Source: Harmonia axyridis
Taxonomy: Eukaryota > Arthropoda > Insecta > Coleoptera > Coccinellidae
NCBI RefSeq assembly: GCF_914767665.1
Contig: NC_059508.1
Location: 22,728,001 to 22,792,000, forward strand
DNA length: 64,000 bases
Reading direction: 5' to 3'
Shown: positions 35,006 through 48,149 of the stretch, piece by piece
Layout of the letters: every line of letters starts with the position of its first letter
Numbering within the stretch: position 1 is the first letter of the stretch
Program-made: the position numbers and the translations under genes
Notes under the pieces: model-generated
Told to the model about the DNA's origin: nothing
The model's input: only the letters and a program-made list of their open reading frames with translations
Databases searched by the model: none

Positions 35006-37167
35006 TCCGAGTCTAAGAAAACCAACAATGTGGAATGGCTTACTTTGATAATTGTTCATTAAACAAAAAGAAGGGAATAAGCACAGTCCCATATACCAAA
35101 TTGGTTTCCTTAGACACGTGTGTCAAGCTTTCGTCCCTGTGCAATACGATGAAAACTGTTAGAATGAGAAACATTGAAGAAAATAACAAACGAATGAAAT
35201 CAACAACAGAAGTCAGTCGTGCATTTGTGGTTACAGCAGCAATTGACCTTAACACGTGGGAGATTATAGCTACCTGCGTGACATCGTAGTCCAAGAAAAT
35301 CAACAATGTAGAATGGCTTACTTGGATAATTGTTCATCAAAATGAAAAAAGGGAATAAGAACAGTCCCTTATACCAAAGTGGTTTCCTTAGACACGTGTG
35401 TCAAGCTTTCGTCCCTGTGCAATACGATGAAAACTGTTAGAATGAGAAACATTGAAGAAAATAACAAACGAATGAAATCAACAACAGAAGTCAGTCGTGC
35501 ATTTGTGGTTACAGCAGCAATTGACCTTAACACGTGGGAGATTATAGCTACCTGCGTGACATCGTAGTCCAAGAAAATCAACAATGTAGAATGGCTTACT
35601 TGGATAATTGTTCATCAAAATGAAAAAAGGGAATAAGAACAGTCCCTTATACCAAAGTGGTTTCCTTAGACACGTGTGTCAAGCTTTCGTCCCTGTGCAA
35701 TACGATGAAAAGTGTTAGAATGAGAAACATAGAAGGAACTAACAAACAAATGAAATTAACAACAGAAGTCAGTCGTGCATTTGTGGTTACAGCAGCAATT
35801 GACCTTACCACGTGGGAGATTATAGCTACCTGCGTGACATCCGAGTCTAAGAAAACCAACAATGTGGAATGGCTTACTTTGATAATTGTTCATTAAACAA
35901 AAAGAAGGGAATAAGCACAGTCCCATATACCAAATTGGTTTCCTTAGACACGTGTGTCAAGCTTTCGTCCCTGTGCAATACGATGAAAACTGTTAGAATG
36001 AGAAACATTGAAGAAAATAACAAACGAATGAAATCAACAACAGAAGTCAGGCGTGCATTTGTGGTTACAGCAGCAATTGACCTAACCGCGTGGGAGGTTA
36101 TAGCTCCCTGCGTGACATCCGAGTCCAAGAAAATCAACAATGTGGAATGGCTTACTTGGATAATTGTTCATTAAACAAAAAGAAGGGAATAAGAACAGTC
36201 CCTCATACCAAAGTGGTTTCCTTAGACACATGTGTCAAGCATTCGTCCCTGTGCAATACGATGAAAAGTGTTAGAATGAGAAACATTGAAGGAAATAACA
36301 AACAAATGAAATCAACAACAGAAGTCAGCCGTCCAATTGTGGTTACAGCAGCAATTGACCTAACCGCGTGGGAGGTTATAGCTCCCTGCGTGACATCCGA
36401 GTCCAAGAAAATCAACAATGTGGAATGGCTTACTTGGATAATTGTTCATTAAACAAAAAGAAGGGAATAAGAACAGTCCCTCATACCAAAGTGGTTTCCT
36501 TAGACACATGTGTCAAGCATTCGTCCCTGTGCAATACGATGAAAAGTGTTAGAATGAGAAACATAGAAGGAAATAACAAACAAATGAAATCAACAACAGA
36601 TGTCAATCGTGCATTCGTGGTTACAGCAGCAATGGACCTTACCACGTGAGAGATTATAGCTACCTGCGTGACATCCGAGTACAAGAAAATCAACAATGTG
36701 GAATGGCTTACTTGGATAATTGTTCATTAAACAAAAAAGAGGGAATAAGAACAGTCCCTCATACCAATTTGGCTCCCTTAGACACGAAAGTCAAGCCTTC
36801 GTCCCTGTGTAATACGATGAAAAGAGTTAGAATGAGAAACATTGAAGGAAATAACAAACAAATGAAATCAACAACAGAAGTCAGTCGTGCATTTGTGGTA
36901 ACAGCAGCAATTGACCTCACCACGTGGGAGATCATAGCTACCTGCGTGACATTCGAGTCCAAGAAAATCAACAATGTGGAATGGCTTACTTGGATAATTG
37001 ATCATTATACAGAAAGAATGGAATAAGAACAGTCCCTTATACCGATGTGGTTTCCATAGACACGTGTGTCAAGCTTTCGTCCCTGTGCAATACGATGAAA
37101 AGTGTTAGAATGAGAAACATTGAAGAAAATAACAAACAAATGAAATCAACAACAGAAGTCAGTCGTG
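34923..37167 (+). repeat. Block E: plus-oriented monomers
   Basis: About 8 monomers. 35040-35330 and 35874-36160 share a GATGAAAACTGTTAG monomer at an offset of 834 (three monomers); 35369 carries it too. 36090 and 36368 are adjacent near-copies with ACCGCGTGGGAGG. The right end (36.65-37.04 kb) mirrors the left end of block D through GACACGAAAGTCAAGC and ACATTCGAGTCC. Confidence 0.88.
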
Positions 37168-37189
37168 CATTTGTTTGTTATTTCCTTCT
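37121..37189. repeat. Strand switch 5 (+ to -) with 7-bp microhomology
   Basis: Plus-oriented CGTGCATTTGTGG meets minus-oriented TTTCATTTGTTTG; CATTTGT (37168-37174) belongs to both. Arms 37121-37142 and 37168-37189 pair at 20 of 22 positions, the inner 16 without mismatch, around a 25-nt spacer. Confidence 0.9.
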
Positions 37190-40100
37190 ATGTTTCTCAT
37201 TCTAACACTTTTCATCGTATTGCACAGGGACGAAAGCTTGACACACGTGTCTAAGGAAACCACTTTGGTGTGAGGGACTGTTCTTATTCCCTTCTTTTTG
37301 TTTAATGAACAATTATCCAAGTAAGCAATTCCACATTGTTGATTTTCTTGGACTACGATGTCACGCAGGTAGCTATAATCTCCCACGTGTTAAGGTCAAT
37401 TGCTGCTGTAACCACAAATGCACGACTGACTTCTGTTGTTGATTTCATTCGTTTGTTATTTTCTTCAATGTTTCTCATTTTAACACTTTTCATCGTATTG
37501 CACAGGGACGAAAGCTTGACACACGTGTCTAAGGAAACCAATTTGGTATAAGGGACTGTGCTTATTCCCTTCTTTTTGTTTGATGAACAATTATCAAAGT
37601 AAGCCATTCCACATTGTTGATTTTCTTGGACTCGGATGTCACGCAGGTAGCTATAATCTCTCACGTGGTAAGGTCCATTGCTGCTGTAACCACGAATGCA
37701 CGATTGACTTCTGTTGTTGATTTCATTTGTTTGTTATTTCCTTCTATGTTTCTCATTCTAACACTTTTCATCGTATTGCACAGGGACGAATGCTTGACAC
37801 ATGTGTCTAAGGAAACCATTTTGGTATGAGGGACTGTTCTAAATCCCTTCTTTTTGTTTAATGAACAATTATCCAAGTAAGCCATTCCACATTGTTGATT
37901 TTCTTGGACTCGGATGTCACGCAGGGAGCTATAACCTCCCACGTGGTTAGGTCAATTGCTGCTGTAACCACAAATGCACGACTGACTTCTGTTGTTGATT
38001 TCATTCGTTTGTTATTTTCTTCAATGTTTCACATTCTAATACTTTTCATCGTATTGCACAGGGACGAAAGCTTGACACACGTGTCTAAGGAAACCACTTT
38101 GGTATAAGGGACTGTTCTTATTCCCTTTTTTCATTTTGATGAACAATTATCCAAGTAAGCCATTCCACATTGTTGATTTTCTTGGACTACGATGTCACGC
38201 AGGTAGCTATAATCTCCCACGTGTTAAGGTCAATTGCTGCTGTAACCACAAATGCACGACTGACTTCTGTTGTTGATTTCATTCGTTTGTTATTTTCTTC
38301 AATGTTTCTCATTCTAACACTTTTCATCGTATGGCACAGGGACGAAAGCTTGACACACGTGTCTAAGGAAACCAATTTGGTATTAGGGATGGTGCTTATT
38401 CCCTTCTTTTTGTTTAATGAACAATTATCCAAGTAAGCCATTCCACAGTGTTGATTTTCTTGGACTCGGATGTCACGCAGGGAGCTATAACCTCCCACGT
38501 GGTTATGTCAATTGCTGCTCTAACCACAAATGCACGACTGACTTCTGTTGTTGATTTCATTCGTTTGTTATTTTCTTCAATGTTTCTCATTCTAACACTT
38601 TTCATCGTATGGCACAGGGACGAAAGATTGACACACGTGTCTATGGAAACCACATCGGTATAAGGGACTGTTCTTATTCCATTCTTTCTGTATAATGATC
38701 AATTATCCAAGTGAGCCATTCCACATTGTTGATTTTCTTGGACTCGAATGTCACGCAGGTAGCTATAATCTCCCACGTGGTGAGGTCAATTGCTGCTGTA
38801 ACCACAAATGCACGACTAACTTCTGTTGTTGATTTCATTTGTTTGTTATTTCCTTCAATGTTCCTCATTCTAACTCTTTTCATCGTATTACACAGGGACG
38901 AAAGCTCCACTTTCGTGTCTAAGGAAGCCACATTGGTATGAGGGACTGTTCTTATTCCCTTTTTTCTTTTTGATGAATAATTATCCAAGTAAGCCATTCC
39001 ACATTGTTGATTTTCTTGGACTAGGATGTCACACAGCTAGCTATAATCTCCCACGTGGTAAGGTCAATTGCTGCTGTAACCACAAATGCACGACTGACTT
39101 CTGTTGTTAATTTCATTTGTTTGTTAGTTCCTTCTATGTTTCTCATTCTAACACTTTTCATCGTATTGCACAGGGACGAAAGCTTGACACACGTGTCTAA
39201 GGAAACCACAAGGGTTTTTTCTCATTCCCTTTTTTCTTTTTATATGAACAATTATCCAAGTAAGCAATTCCACATTGTTGATTTTCTTGGACTCGGATGT
39301 CACGCAGGTAGCTATAATCTCCCACGTGGTAAGGTCAATTGCTGCTGTAACCACAAATGCTCGACTGACTTCTGTTGTTGATTTCATTCGTTTGTTATTT
39401 TCTTCAATGTTTCTCATTCTAACACTTTTCATCGTATTGCACAGGGACGAAAGCTTGACACACGTGTCTAAGGAAACCACTTTGGTATAAGGGACTGTTC
39501 TTATTCCCTCCTTTTTGTTTAATGAACAATTATCCAAGTAAGCCATTCCACATTGTTGATTTTCTTGGACTCGGATGTCACGCAGGTAGCTATAATCTCT
39601 CACGTGGTAAGGTCCATTGCTGCTGTAACCACGAATGCACGATTGACTTCTGTTGTTGATTTCATTTGTTTGTTATTTCCTTCTATGTTTCTCATTCTAA
39701 CACTTTTCATCGTATTGCACAGGGACGAATGCTTGACACATGTGTCTAAGGAAACCACTTTGGTATGAGGGACTGTTCTCATTCCCTTCTTTTTGTTTAA
39801 TGAACAATTATCCAAGTAAGCCATTCCATCCAATTATCCAAGTAAGCCATTCCACATTGTTGATTTTCTTGGACTCGGATGTCACGCAGGTAGCTATAAT
39901 CTCTCACGTGGTAAGGTCCATTGCTGCTGTAACCACGAATGCACGATTGACTTCTGTTGTTGATTTCATTTGTTTGTTATTTCCTTCTATGTTTCTCATT
40001 CTAACACTTTTCATCGTATTGCACAGGGACGAATGCTTGACACATGTGTCTAAGGAAACCACTTTGGTATAAGGGACTGTTCTTATTCCCTTCTTTTTGT

Positions 40101-43100
40101 TCAATCAACAATTATCCAAGTAAGCAATTCCACATTGTTGATTTTCTTGGACTCGAATGTCACGCAGGTAGCTATAATCTCCCACGTGGTAAGGTCAATT
40201 GCTGCTGTAACCACCAATGCACGACTGACTTCTGTTGTTGATTTCATTTGTTTGTTATTTCCTTCTATGTTTCTCATTCTAACACTTTTCATCGTATTGC
40301 ACAGGGACGAAAGCTTGACACGCGTGTCTAAGGAAACCACTTTGGTATAAGGGACTGTTCTTATTCCCTTCGTTTTGTTTAATGAACAATTATCCAAGTA
40401 AGCCATTCCACATTGTTTATTTTCTTGGACTCGGATGACACGCAGGTAGCTATTATCTTTTACGTGGTAAGGTCAATTGCTGCTGTAACCACAAATGCAC
40501 GACTGACTTCTGTTGTTGATTTCATTTGTTTGTTATTTCCTTCAATGTTTCTCATTCTAACACTTTTCGTCGTATTGCACAGGGACGAAAGCTTGACACG
40601 CGTGTCTAAGGAAACCACTTTGGTATAAGGGACTGTTCTTATTCCCTTCGTTTTGTTTAATGAACAATTATCCAAGTAAGCCATTCCACATTGTTGATTT
40701 TCTTGGACTCGAATGTCACGCAGGTAGCTATAATCTCCCACGTGGTAAGGTCAATTGCTGCTGTAACCACAAATGCACGACTGACTTCTGTTGTTGATTT
40801 CATTTGTTTGTTATTTCCTTCTATGTTTCTCATTCTAACACTTTTCATCGTATTGCACAGGAACGAAAGCTTGACACAGGTGTCTAAGGAAACCACTTTG
40901 GTCTAAGGGACTGTTCTTATTCCCTTCTTTTTGTTTAATGAACAATTATCCAAGTAAGCCATTCCACATTGTTGATTATCTTGGACTCGGATGTCACGCA
41001 GGTAGCTATAATCTCCCACGTGGTAAGGTCAATTGCTGCTGTAACCACAAATGCACGACTGACTTCTAATGTTGATTTCATTTGATTGTTATTTCCTTCA
41101 ATGTTTCTCATTCTAACACTTTTCGTCGTATTGCACAGGGACGAAAGCTTGACACGCGTGTCTAAGGAAACCACTTTGGTATAAGGGACTGTTCTTATTC
41201 CCTTCGTTCTGTTTAATGAACAATTATCCAAGTAAGCCATTCGACATTGTTGATTTTCTTGGACTCGGATGTCACGCAGGTAGCTATAATCTCCCACGTG
41301 GTAAGGTCAATTGCTGCTGTAATCACAATTGCACGACTGACTTCTGTTGTTGATTTCATTTGTTTGTTATTTCCTTCTATGTTTCTCATTCTAACTCTTT
41401 TCATCGTATTGCACAGGAACGAAAGCTTGACGCAGGTGTCTAAGGAAACCACTTTGGTATAAGGGACTGTTCTTATTCCCTTCTTTTTGTTTAATGAACA
41501 ATTATCCAAGTAGGCCATTCCACATTGTTGATTTTCTTGGACTCGGAGGACACGCGGGTAGCTATACTCCCACGTGGTAAGGTCAATTGCTGCTGTAACC
41601 ACAATTGGACGGCTGACTTCTGTTGTTGATTTCATTTGTTTGTAATTTCCTTCATTGTTACTCATTCTAACACTTCTCATCGTATTGCACAGGGACGAAA
41701 GCTTGACACACGTGTCTATGGAAACCACATTGGTATAAGGGACTGTTCTTATTCCCTTCTTTCTGTATGATGATCAATTATCCAAGTAAGCCATTCCACA
41801 TTGTTGATTTTCTTGGACTCGGATGACACGCAGGTATGTATAATCTGTAACGTGGTAAGGTCAATTGCTGTTGTAACCACAAATGCACGACTGACTTCTG
41901 TTGTTGATTTCATTTGTTTGTTATTTCCTTCAATGTTTCTCATTCTTACACTTTTCATCGTATTGCACAGGGACGAAAGCTTGACACACGTGTCTAAGGA
42001 AACCACTTTGGTATAAGGGACTGTTCTTATTCAATTCTTTTTGTTTAATGAACAATTATCCAAGTAAGCCGTTCCACATTGTTGATTTTCTTGGACTCGG
42101 ATGTCACGCAGGTAGCTATAATCTCCCACGTGGTAAGGTCAATTGCTGCTGTAACCACAAATGCACGACTGACTTCTGTTGTTGATTTCATTCGTTTGTT
42201 ATTTTCTTCAATGTTTCTCATTCTTACACTTTTCATCGTATTGCACAGGGACGAGAGCTTGACACACGTGTCTATGGAAACCACATTCGTATAAGGGACT
42301 GTTCTTACTTCATTCTTTCTGTATAATGATCAATTATCCAAGTAAGCCATTCCACATTGTTGATTTTCTTGGACTCGGATGTCACGCTGTAGCTATAATC
42401 TCCCACGTGGTAAGGTCAATTGCTGCTGTAATCACAAATGCACGACTGACTTCTGTTGTTGATTTGATTTGTTTGTTATTTCCTTCAATGTTTCTCATTC
42501 TAACACTTTTCATCGTATTGCACAGGAACGAAAGCTTGACACAGGTGTCTAAGGAAACCACTTTGGTCTAAGGGACTGTTCTTATTCCCTTCTTTTTGTT
42601 TAATGAACAATTATCCAAGTAAGCCATTCCACATTGTTGATTATCTTGGACTCGGATGTCACGCAGGTAGCTATAATCTCCCACGTGGTAAGGTCAATTG
42701 CTGCTGTAACCACAAATGCACGACTGACTTCTAATGTTGATTTCATTTGTTTGTTATTTCCTTCAATGTTTCTCATTCTAACACTTCTCATCGTATTGCA
42801 CAGGGACGAAAGCTTGACACACGTGTCTATGGAAACCACATTGGTATAAGGGACTGTTCTTATTCCCTTCTTTCTGTATAATGATCAATTATCCAAGTGA
42901 GCCATTCCACATTGTTGATTTTCTTGGACTCGGATGACACGCAGGTAGCTATTATCTTTTACGTGGTAAGGTCAATTGCTGCTGTAACCACAAATGCACG
43001 ACTGACTTCTGTTGTTGATTTCATTTGTTTGTTATTTCCTTTAATGTTTCTCATTCTAACATTTTTCATCGTATTGCACAGGGACGAAAGCTTGACACAC

Positions 43101-44033
43101 GTGTCTGAGGAAACCACTTTGGTATAAGGGACTGTTCTTATTCCCTTCTTTTTGTTTAATGAACATTTATCCAAGTAAGCCGTTCCACATTGTTCATTTT
43201 CTTGGGCTCGGATGTCACGCAGGTAGCTGTAATCTCCCACGTGGTAAGGTCAATTGCTGCTGTAACCACAAATGCACGACTGACTTCTGTTGTTGATTTC
43301 ATTCGTTTGTTATTTTCTTCAATTTTTCTCATTCTAACACTTTTCATCGTATTACACAGAGACGAAAGCTTGACACGCGTGTCTAAGGAAACCACTTTGG
43401 TATAAGGGACTGTTCTTATTCCCTTCTTTTTGTTTAATGATCAATTATCCAAGTAAGCCATTCCACATTGTTGATTTTCTTGGACTCGGATGTCACGCTG
43501 TAGCTATAATCTCCCACGTGGTAAGGTCAATTGCTGCTGTAATCACAAATGCACGACTGACTTCTGTTGTTGATTTGATTTGTTTGTTATTTCCTTCAAT
43601 GTTTCTCATTCTAACACTTTTCATCGTATTGCACAGGAACGAAAGCTTGACACAGGTGTCTAAGGAAACCACTTTGGTCTAAGGGACTGTTCTTATTCCC
43701 TTCTTTTTGTTTAATGAACAATTATCCAAGTAAGCCATTCCACATTGTTGATTATCTTGGACTCGGATGTCACGCAGGTAGCTATAATCTCCCACGTGGT
43801 AAGGTCAATTGCTGCTGTAACCACAAATGCACGACTGACTTCTAATGTTGATTTCATTTGTTTGTTATTTTCTTCAATGTTTCTCATTCTAACACTTCTC
43901 ATCGTATTGCACAGGGACGAAAGCTTGACACGCGTGTCTAAGGAAACCACTTTGGTATAAGGGACTGTTCTTATTCCCTTCTTTCTGTATGATGATCAAT
44001 TATCCAAGTAAGCCATTCCACATTGTTGATTTT
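37175..44033 (-). repeat. Block F: minus-oriented monomers
   Basis: About 25 monomers and mostly an inverted copy of block C: 37.35-40.35 kb with 28.47-31.45 kb; 41.2-42.3 kb with 26.8-27.86 kb (sum 69093); 40.4-40.9 kb and 42.3-43.4 kb with 24.0-24.5 kb and 21.5-22.57 kb (sum 64900). Several monomers of C are missing, so F is half the length. The break points between registers fall inside otherwise normal monomers. Confidence 0.9.
37353..40350 (-). repeat. Arm of large inverted repeat (F side)
   Basis: Reverse-collinear partner of 28465-31455, about 3 kb per arm with about 5.9 kb (blocks D and E) between. It retains the CATGTGTC/GAATGCTTG monomers, the microduplication at 39.83 kb, CACAGTGTTGATT at 38.45 kb and GATGTCACACAGCTAGC at 39.03 kb in the mirrored order. 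Confidence 0.88.
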
Positions 44034-44061
44034 CTTGGATAATTGATCATCATACAGAAAG
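43981..44061. repeat. Strand switch 6 (- to +), perfect 28-nt arms
   Basis: Minus-oriented TTTTCTTGGACTC and plus-oriented TTACTTGGATAATT share CTTGGA (44034-44039), where the direction flips. Arms 43981-44008 and 44034-44061 are perfect reverse complements over 28 nt around a 25-nt spacer. The next 60 nt outward (43921-43980 against 44062-44121) have two mismatches. Confidence 0.92.
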
Positions 44062-45299
44062 AAGGGAATAAGAACAGTCCCTTATACCAATGTGGTTTCC
44101 TTAGACACGTGTGTCAAGCTTTCGTCCCTGTGCAATACGATGAGAAGTGTTAGAATGAGAAACATTGAAGGAAATAACAAACAAATCAAATCAACAACAG
44201 AAGTCAGTCGTGCATTTGTGATTACAGCAGCAATTGACCTTACCACGTGGGAGATTATAGATACCTGCGTGACATCCGAGTCCAAGAAAATCAACAATGT
44301 GGAATGACTTACTTGGATAATTGATCATTATACAGAAAGAATGAAGTAAGAACAGTCCCTTATACCAAAGTGGTTTCCTTAGACACGTGTGTCAAGCTTT
44401 CGTCCCTGTGCAATACGATGAGAAGTGTTAGAATGAGGAACATTGAAGGAAATAACAAACAAATGAAATCAACAACAGAAGTCAGCCGTCCAATTGTGGT
44501 TACAGCAGCAATTGACCTTACCACGTGGGAGATTATAGCTACCCGCGTGTCATCCGAGTCCAAGAAAATCAACAATGTGGAATGGCCCACTTGGATAATT
44601 GTTGATCAAACAAAAAAAAGGGAATAAGAACAGTCCCTTATACCAATGTGGTTTCCTAAGACACGCATGTCAAGCTTTCGTCCCTGTGCAATACGATGAA
44701 AAGTGTTAGAATGAGAAACATTGAAGAAAATAACAAACGAATGAAATCATCATTAGAAGTCAGTCGTGCATTTGTGGTTACAGCAGCAATTGACCTTACC
44801 ACGTGGGAGATTATAGCTACCTGCGTGACATCCGAGTCCAAGAAAATCAACAATGTGGAATGGCCTACTTGGATAATTGTTGATTAAACAAAAAGAAGTG
44901 GTTTCCTTAGACACGCGTGTCAAGCTTTCGTCCCTGTGCAATACGATGAAAAGTGTTAGAATGAGAAACATACAAGGAAATAACAAACAAATGAAATCAA
45001 CAACAGAAGTCAGTCGTGCATTTGTGATTACAGCAGCAATTGACCTTACCACGTGGGAGATTATAGATACCTGCGTGACATCCGAGTCCAAGAAAATCAA
45101 CAATGTGGAATGACTTACTTGGATAATTGATCATTATACAGAAAGAATGAAGTAAGAACAGTCCCTTATACCAAAGTGGTTTCCTTAGACACGCGTGTCA
45201 AGCTTTCGTCCCTGTGCAATACGATGAAAAGTGTTAGAATGAGAATCATTGAAGAAAATAACAAACGAATGAAATCAACAACAGAAGTCAGTCGTGCAT

Positions 45300-47215
45300 T
45301 CGTGGTTTCAGCAGCAATTGACCTTACCACGTGGGAGATTATAGCTACCTGCGTGACATCCGAGTTCAAGAAAATCAACAATGTGGAATGACTTACTTGG
45401 ATAATTGATCATTATACAGAAAGAATGAAGTAGGAACAGTCCCTTATACGAATGTGGTTTCCATAGACACGTGTGTCAAGCTTTCGTCCCTGTGCAATAC
45501 GATGAAAAGTGTAAGAATGAGAAACATAGAAGGAAAAAACAAACAAATGAAATCAACAACAGAAGTCAGTCGTGCATTTGCGTTTACAGCAGCAATTGAC
45601 ATTACCACGTGGGAGATTCTAGCTACCTGCGTGACATCCGAGTCCAAGAAAATCAACAATGTGGAATGGCTTATTCGGATAATTGTTCATTAAACAAAAA
45701 AAAGGGAATAAGAACAGTCCCTTATACCAAAGTGGTTTCCTAAGACACGCATGTCAAGCTTTCGTCCCTGTGCAATACGATGAAAAGTGTTAAAATGAGA
45801 AACATTGAAGAAAATAACAAACGAATGAAATCAACATTAGAAGTCAGTCGTGCATTTGTGGTTACAGCAGCAATTGACCTTACCACGTGGGAGATTATAG
45901 CTACCTGCGTGACATCCGAGTCCAAGAAAATCAACAATGTGGAATGGCCTACTTGGATAATTGTTGATTAAACAAAAAAAAGTGGTTTCCTTAGACACGC
46001 GTGTCAAGCTTTCGTCCCTGTGCAATACGATGAAAAGTGTAAGAATGAGAAACATAGAAGGAAATAACAAACAAATGAAATCAACAACAGAAGTCAGTCG
46101 TGCATTTGTGGTTACAGTAGCAATTGACCTTACCACGTGGGAGATTATAGCTACCTGCGTGTCATCCGAGTTCAAGAAAATCAACAATGTGGAATGGCTT
46201 ACTTGGATAATTGTTGATTAAACAAAAAAAAGGGAATAAGAACAGTCCCTCATACCAAAGTGGTTTTCTCAGACATGTGTGTCAAGCTTTCGTCCCTGTG
46301 CAATACGATGAAAAGTGTTAGAATGAGAAACATAGAAGGAAATAACAAACAAAAGAAATCAACAACAGAAGTCAGTCGTGCATTTGTGGTTACAGCAGCA
46401 ATTGACCTTTCCACTTGGGAGATTATAGATAGCTGCGTGACATCCTAGTCCAAGGAAATCAACAATGTGGAATGGCTTACTTGGATAATTGTTCATCAAA
46501 AAGAAAAAAGGGAAGAAGAGTAGTCCCTCATACCAAAGTGGTTTCCTTAGACACGTGTGTCAAGCTTTCGTCACTGTGCAAAACGATGAAAAGTGTTAGA
46601 ATGAGAAACATTGAAGAAAATAACAAACGAATGAAATCAACAACAGAAGTCAGTCGTGCATTCGTGGTTACAGCAGCAATTGACCTTACCACGTGGGAGA
46701 TAACAGCTACCTGCGTGACATCCGAGCCCAAGAAAATCAACAATGTGGAACGGCTTACTTGGATAATTGTTCATTAAACAAAAAGAAGGGAATAAGAACA
46801 GTCCCTTATACCAAAGTGGTTTCCTTAGACACGCGTGTCAAGCTTTCGTCCCTGTGCAATACGATGAAAAGTGCTGGAATGAGAATCATTGAAGAAAATA
46901 ACAAACGAATGAAATCAACAACAGAAGTCAGTCGTGCATTCGTGGTTACAGCAGCAATTGACCTTACCACGTGGGAGATTACAGCTACCTGCGTGACATC
47001 CGAGCCCAAGATAATCAACAATGTGGAACGGCTTACTTGGATAATTGTTCATTAAACAAAAAGAAGGAAATAAGAACAGTCCCTTATACCAAAGTGGTTT
47101 CCTTAGACACGCGTGTCAAGCTTTCGTCCCTGTGCAATACGATGAAAAGTGTTAGAATGAGAAACATTGAAGGAAATAACAAACAAATGAAATCAACAAC
47201 AGAAGTCAGTCGTGC
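45300..47215 (+). repeat. Block G duplication I, copy 1 (offset 10381)
   Basis: Shares with 55681-57596 a distinctive series: GAGTTCAAGAAAATC, GTAGGAACAG, GGAAAAAACAAACAAATG, GGAGATTCTAGC, TTATTCGGATAATTG, the linker-deletion allele, CAAACAAAAGAAATC, GAAGAAGAGTAGTCC and AGTGCTGGAATGAG. Small differences such as CACTTGGG (46413) against CACGTGGG show that the copies have begun to diverge. Confidence 0.88.
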
Positions 47216-48149
47216 ATTCGTGGTTACAGCAGCAATTGACCTTACCACGTGGGAGATTACAGCTACCTGCGTGACATCCGAGCCCAAGATAATCAACAAT
47301 GTGGAACGGCTTACTTGGATAATTGTTCATTAAACAAAAAGAAGGAAATAAGAACAGTCCCTTATACCAAAGTGGTTTCCTTAGACACGCGTGTCAAGCT
47401 TTCGTCCCTGTGCAATACGATGAAAAGTGTTAGAATGAGAAACATTGAAGAAAATAACAAACGAATGATATCAACAACAGAAGTCAGTCGTGCATTTGTG
47501 GTTACAGCAGCAATTGACCTCACCACGTGGGAGATTATAGCTACCTGCGTGACATCCGAGTCCAAAAAAATCAACAATGTGGAACGGCTTACTTGGATAA
47601 TTGTTCATTAAACAAAAAGAAGGAAATAAGAACAGTCCCTTATACCAAAGTGGTTTCCTTAGACACGCGTGTCAAGCTTTCGTCCCTGTGCAATACGATG
47701 AAAAGTGTTAGAATGAGAAACATAGAAGGAAATAACAAACAAATGAAATCAACAACAGAAGTCAGTCGTGCATTTGTGGTTACAGCAGCAATTGACCTTA
47801 CCACGTGGGAGATTATAGCTACCTGCGAGACATCCGAGTCCAAGAAAATCAACAATGTGGAATGGCCTACTCGGATAATTGTTGATTAAACAAAAAAAAA
47901 GGAAATAAGAACAGTCCTTTATACCAAAGTGGTTTCCTTAGACACGTGTGTCAAGCTTTCATCCCTCAGCAATACGACAGAATGTGTTAGAGTAAGAAAC
48001 ATTGAAGGAAATAACAAACAAATGAAATCAACAACAGAAGTCAGTCGTGCATTTGTGGTTACAGCAGCAATTGACCTTACCACGTGGGAGATTATAGCTA
48101 CCTGCGAGACATCCGAGTCCAAGAAAATCAACAATGTGGAATGGCCTAC

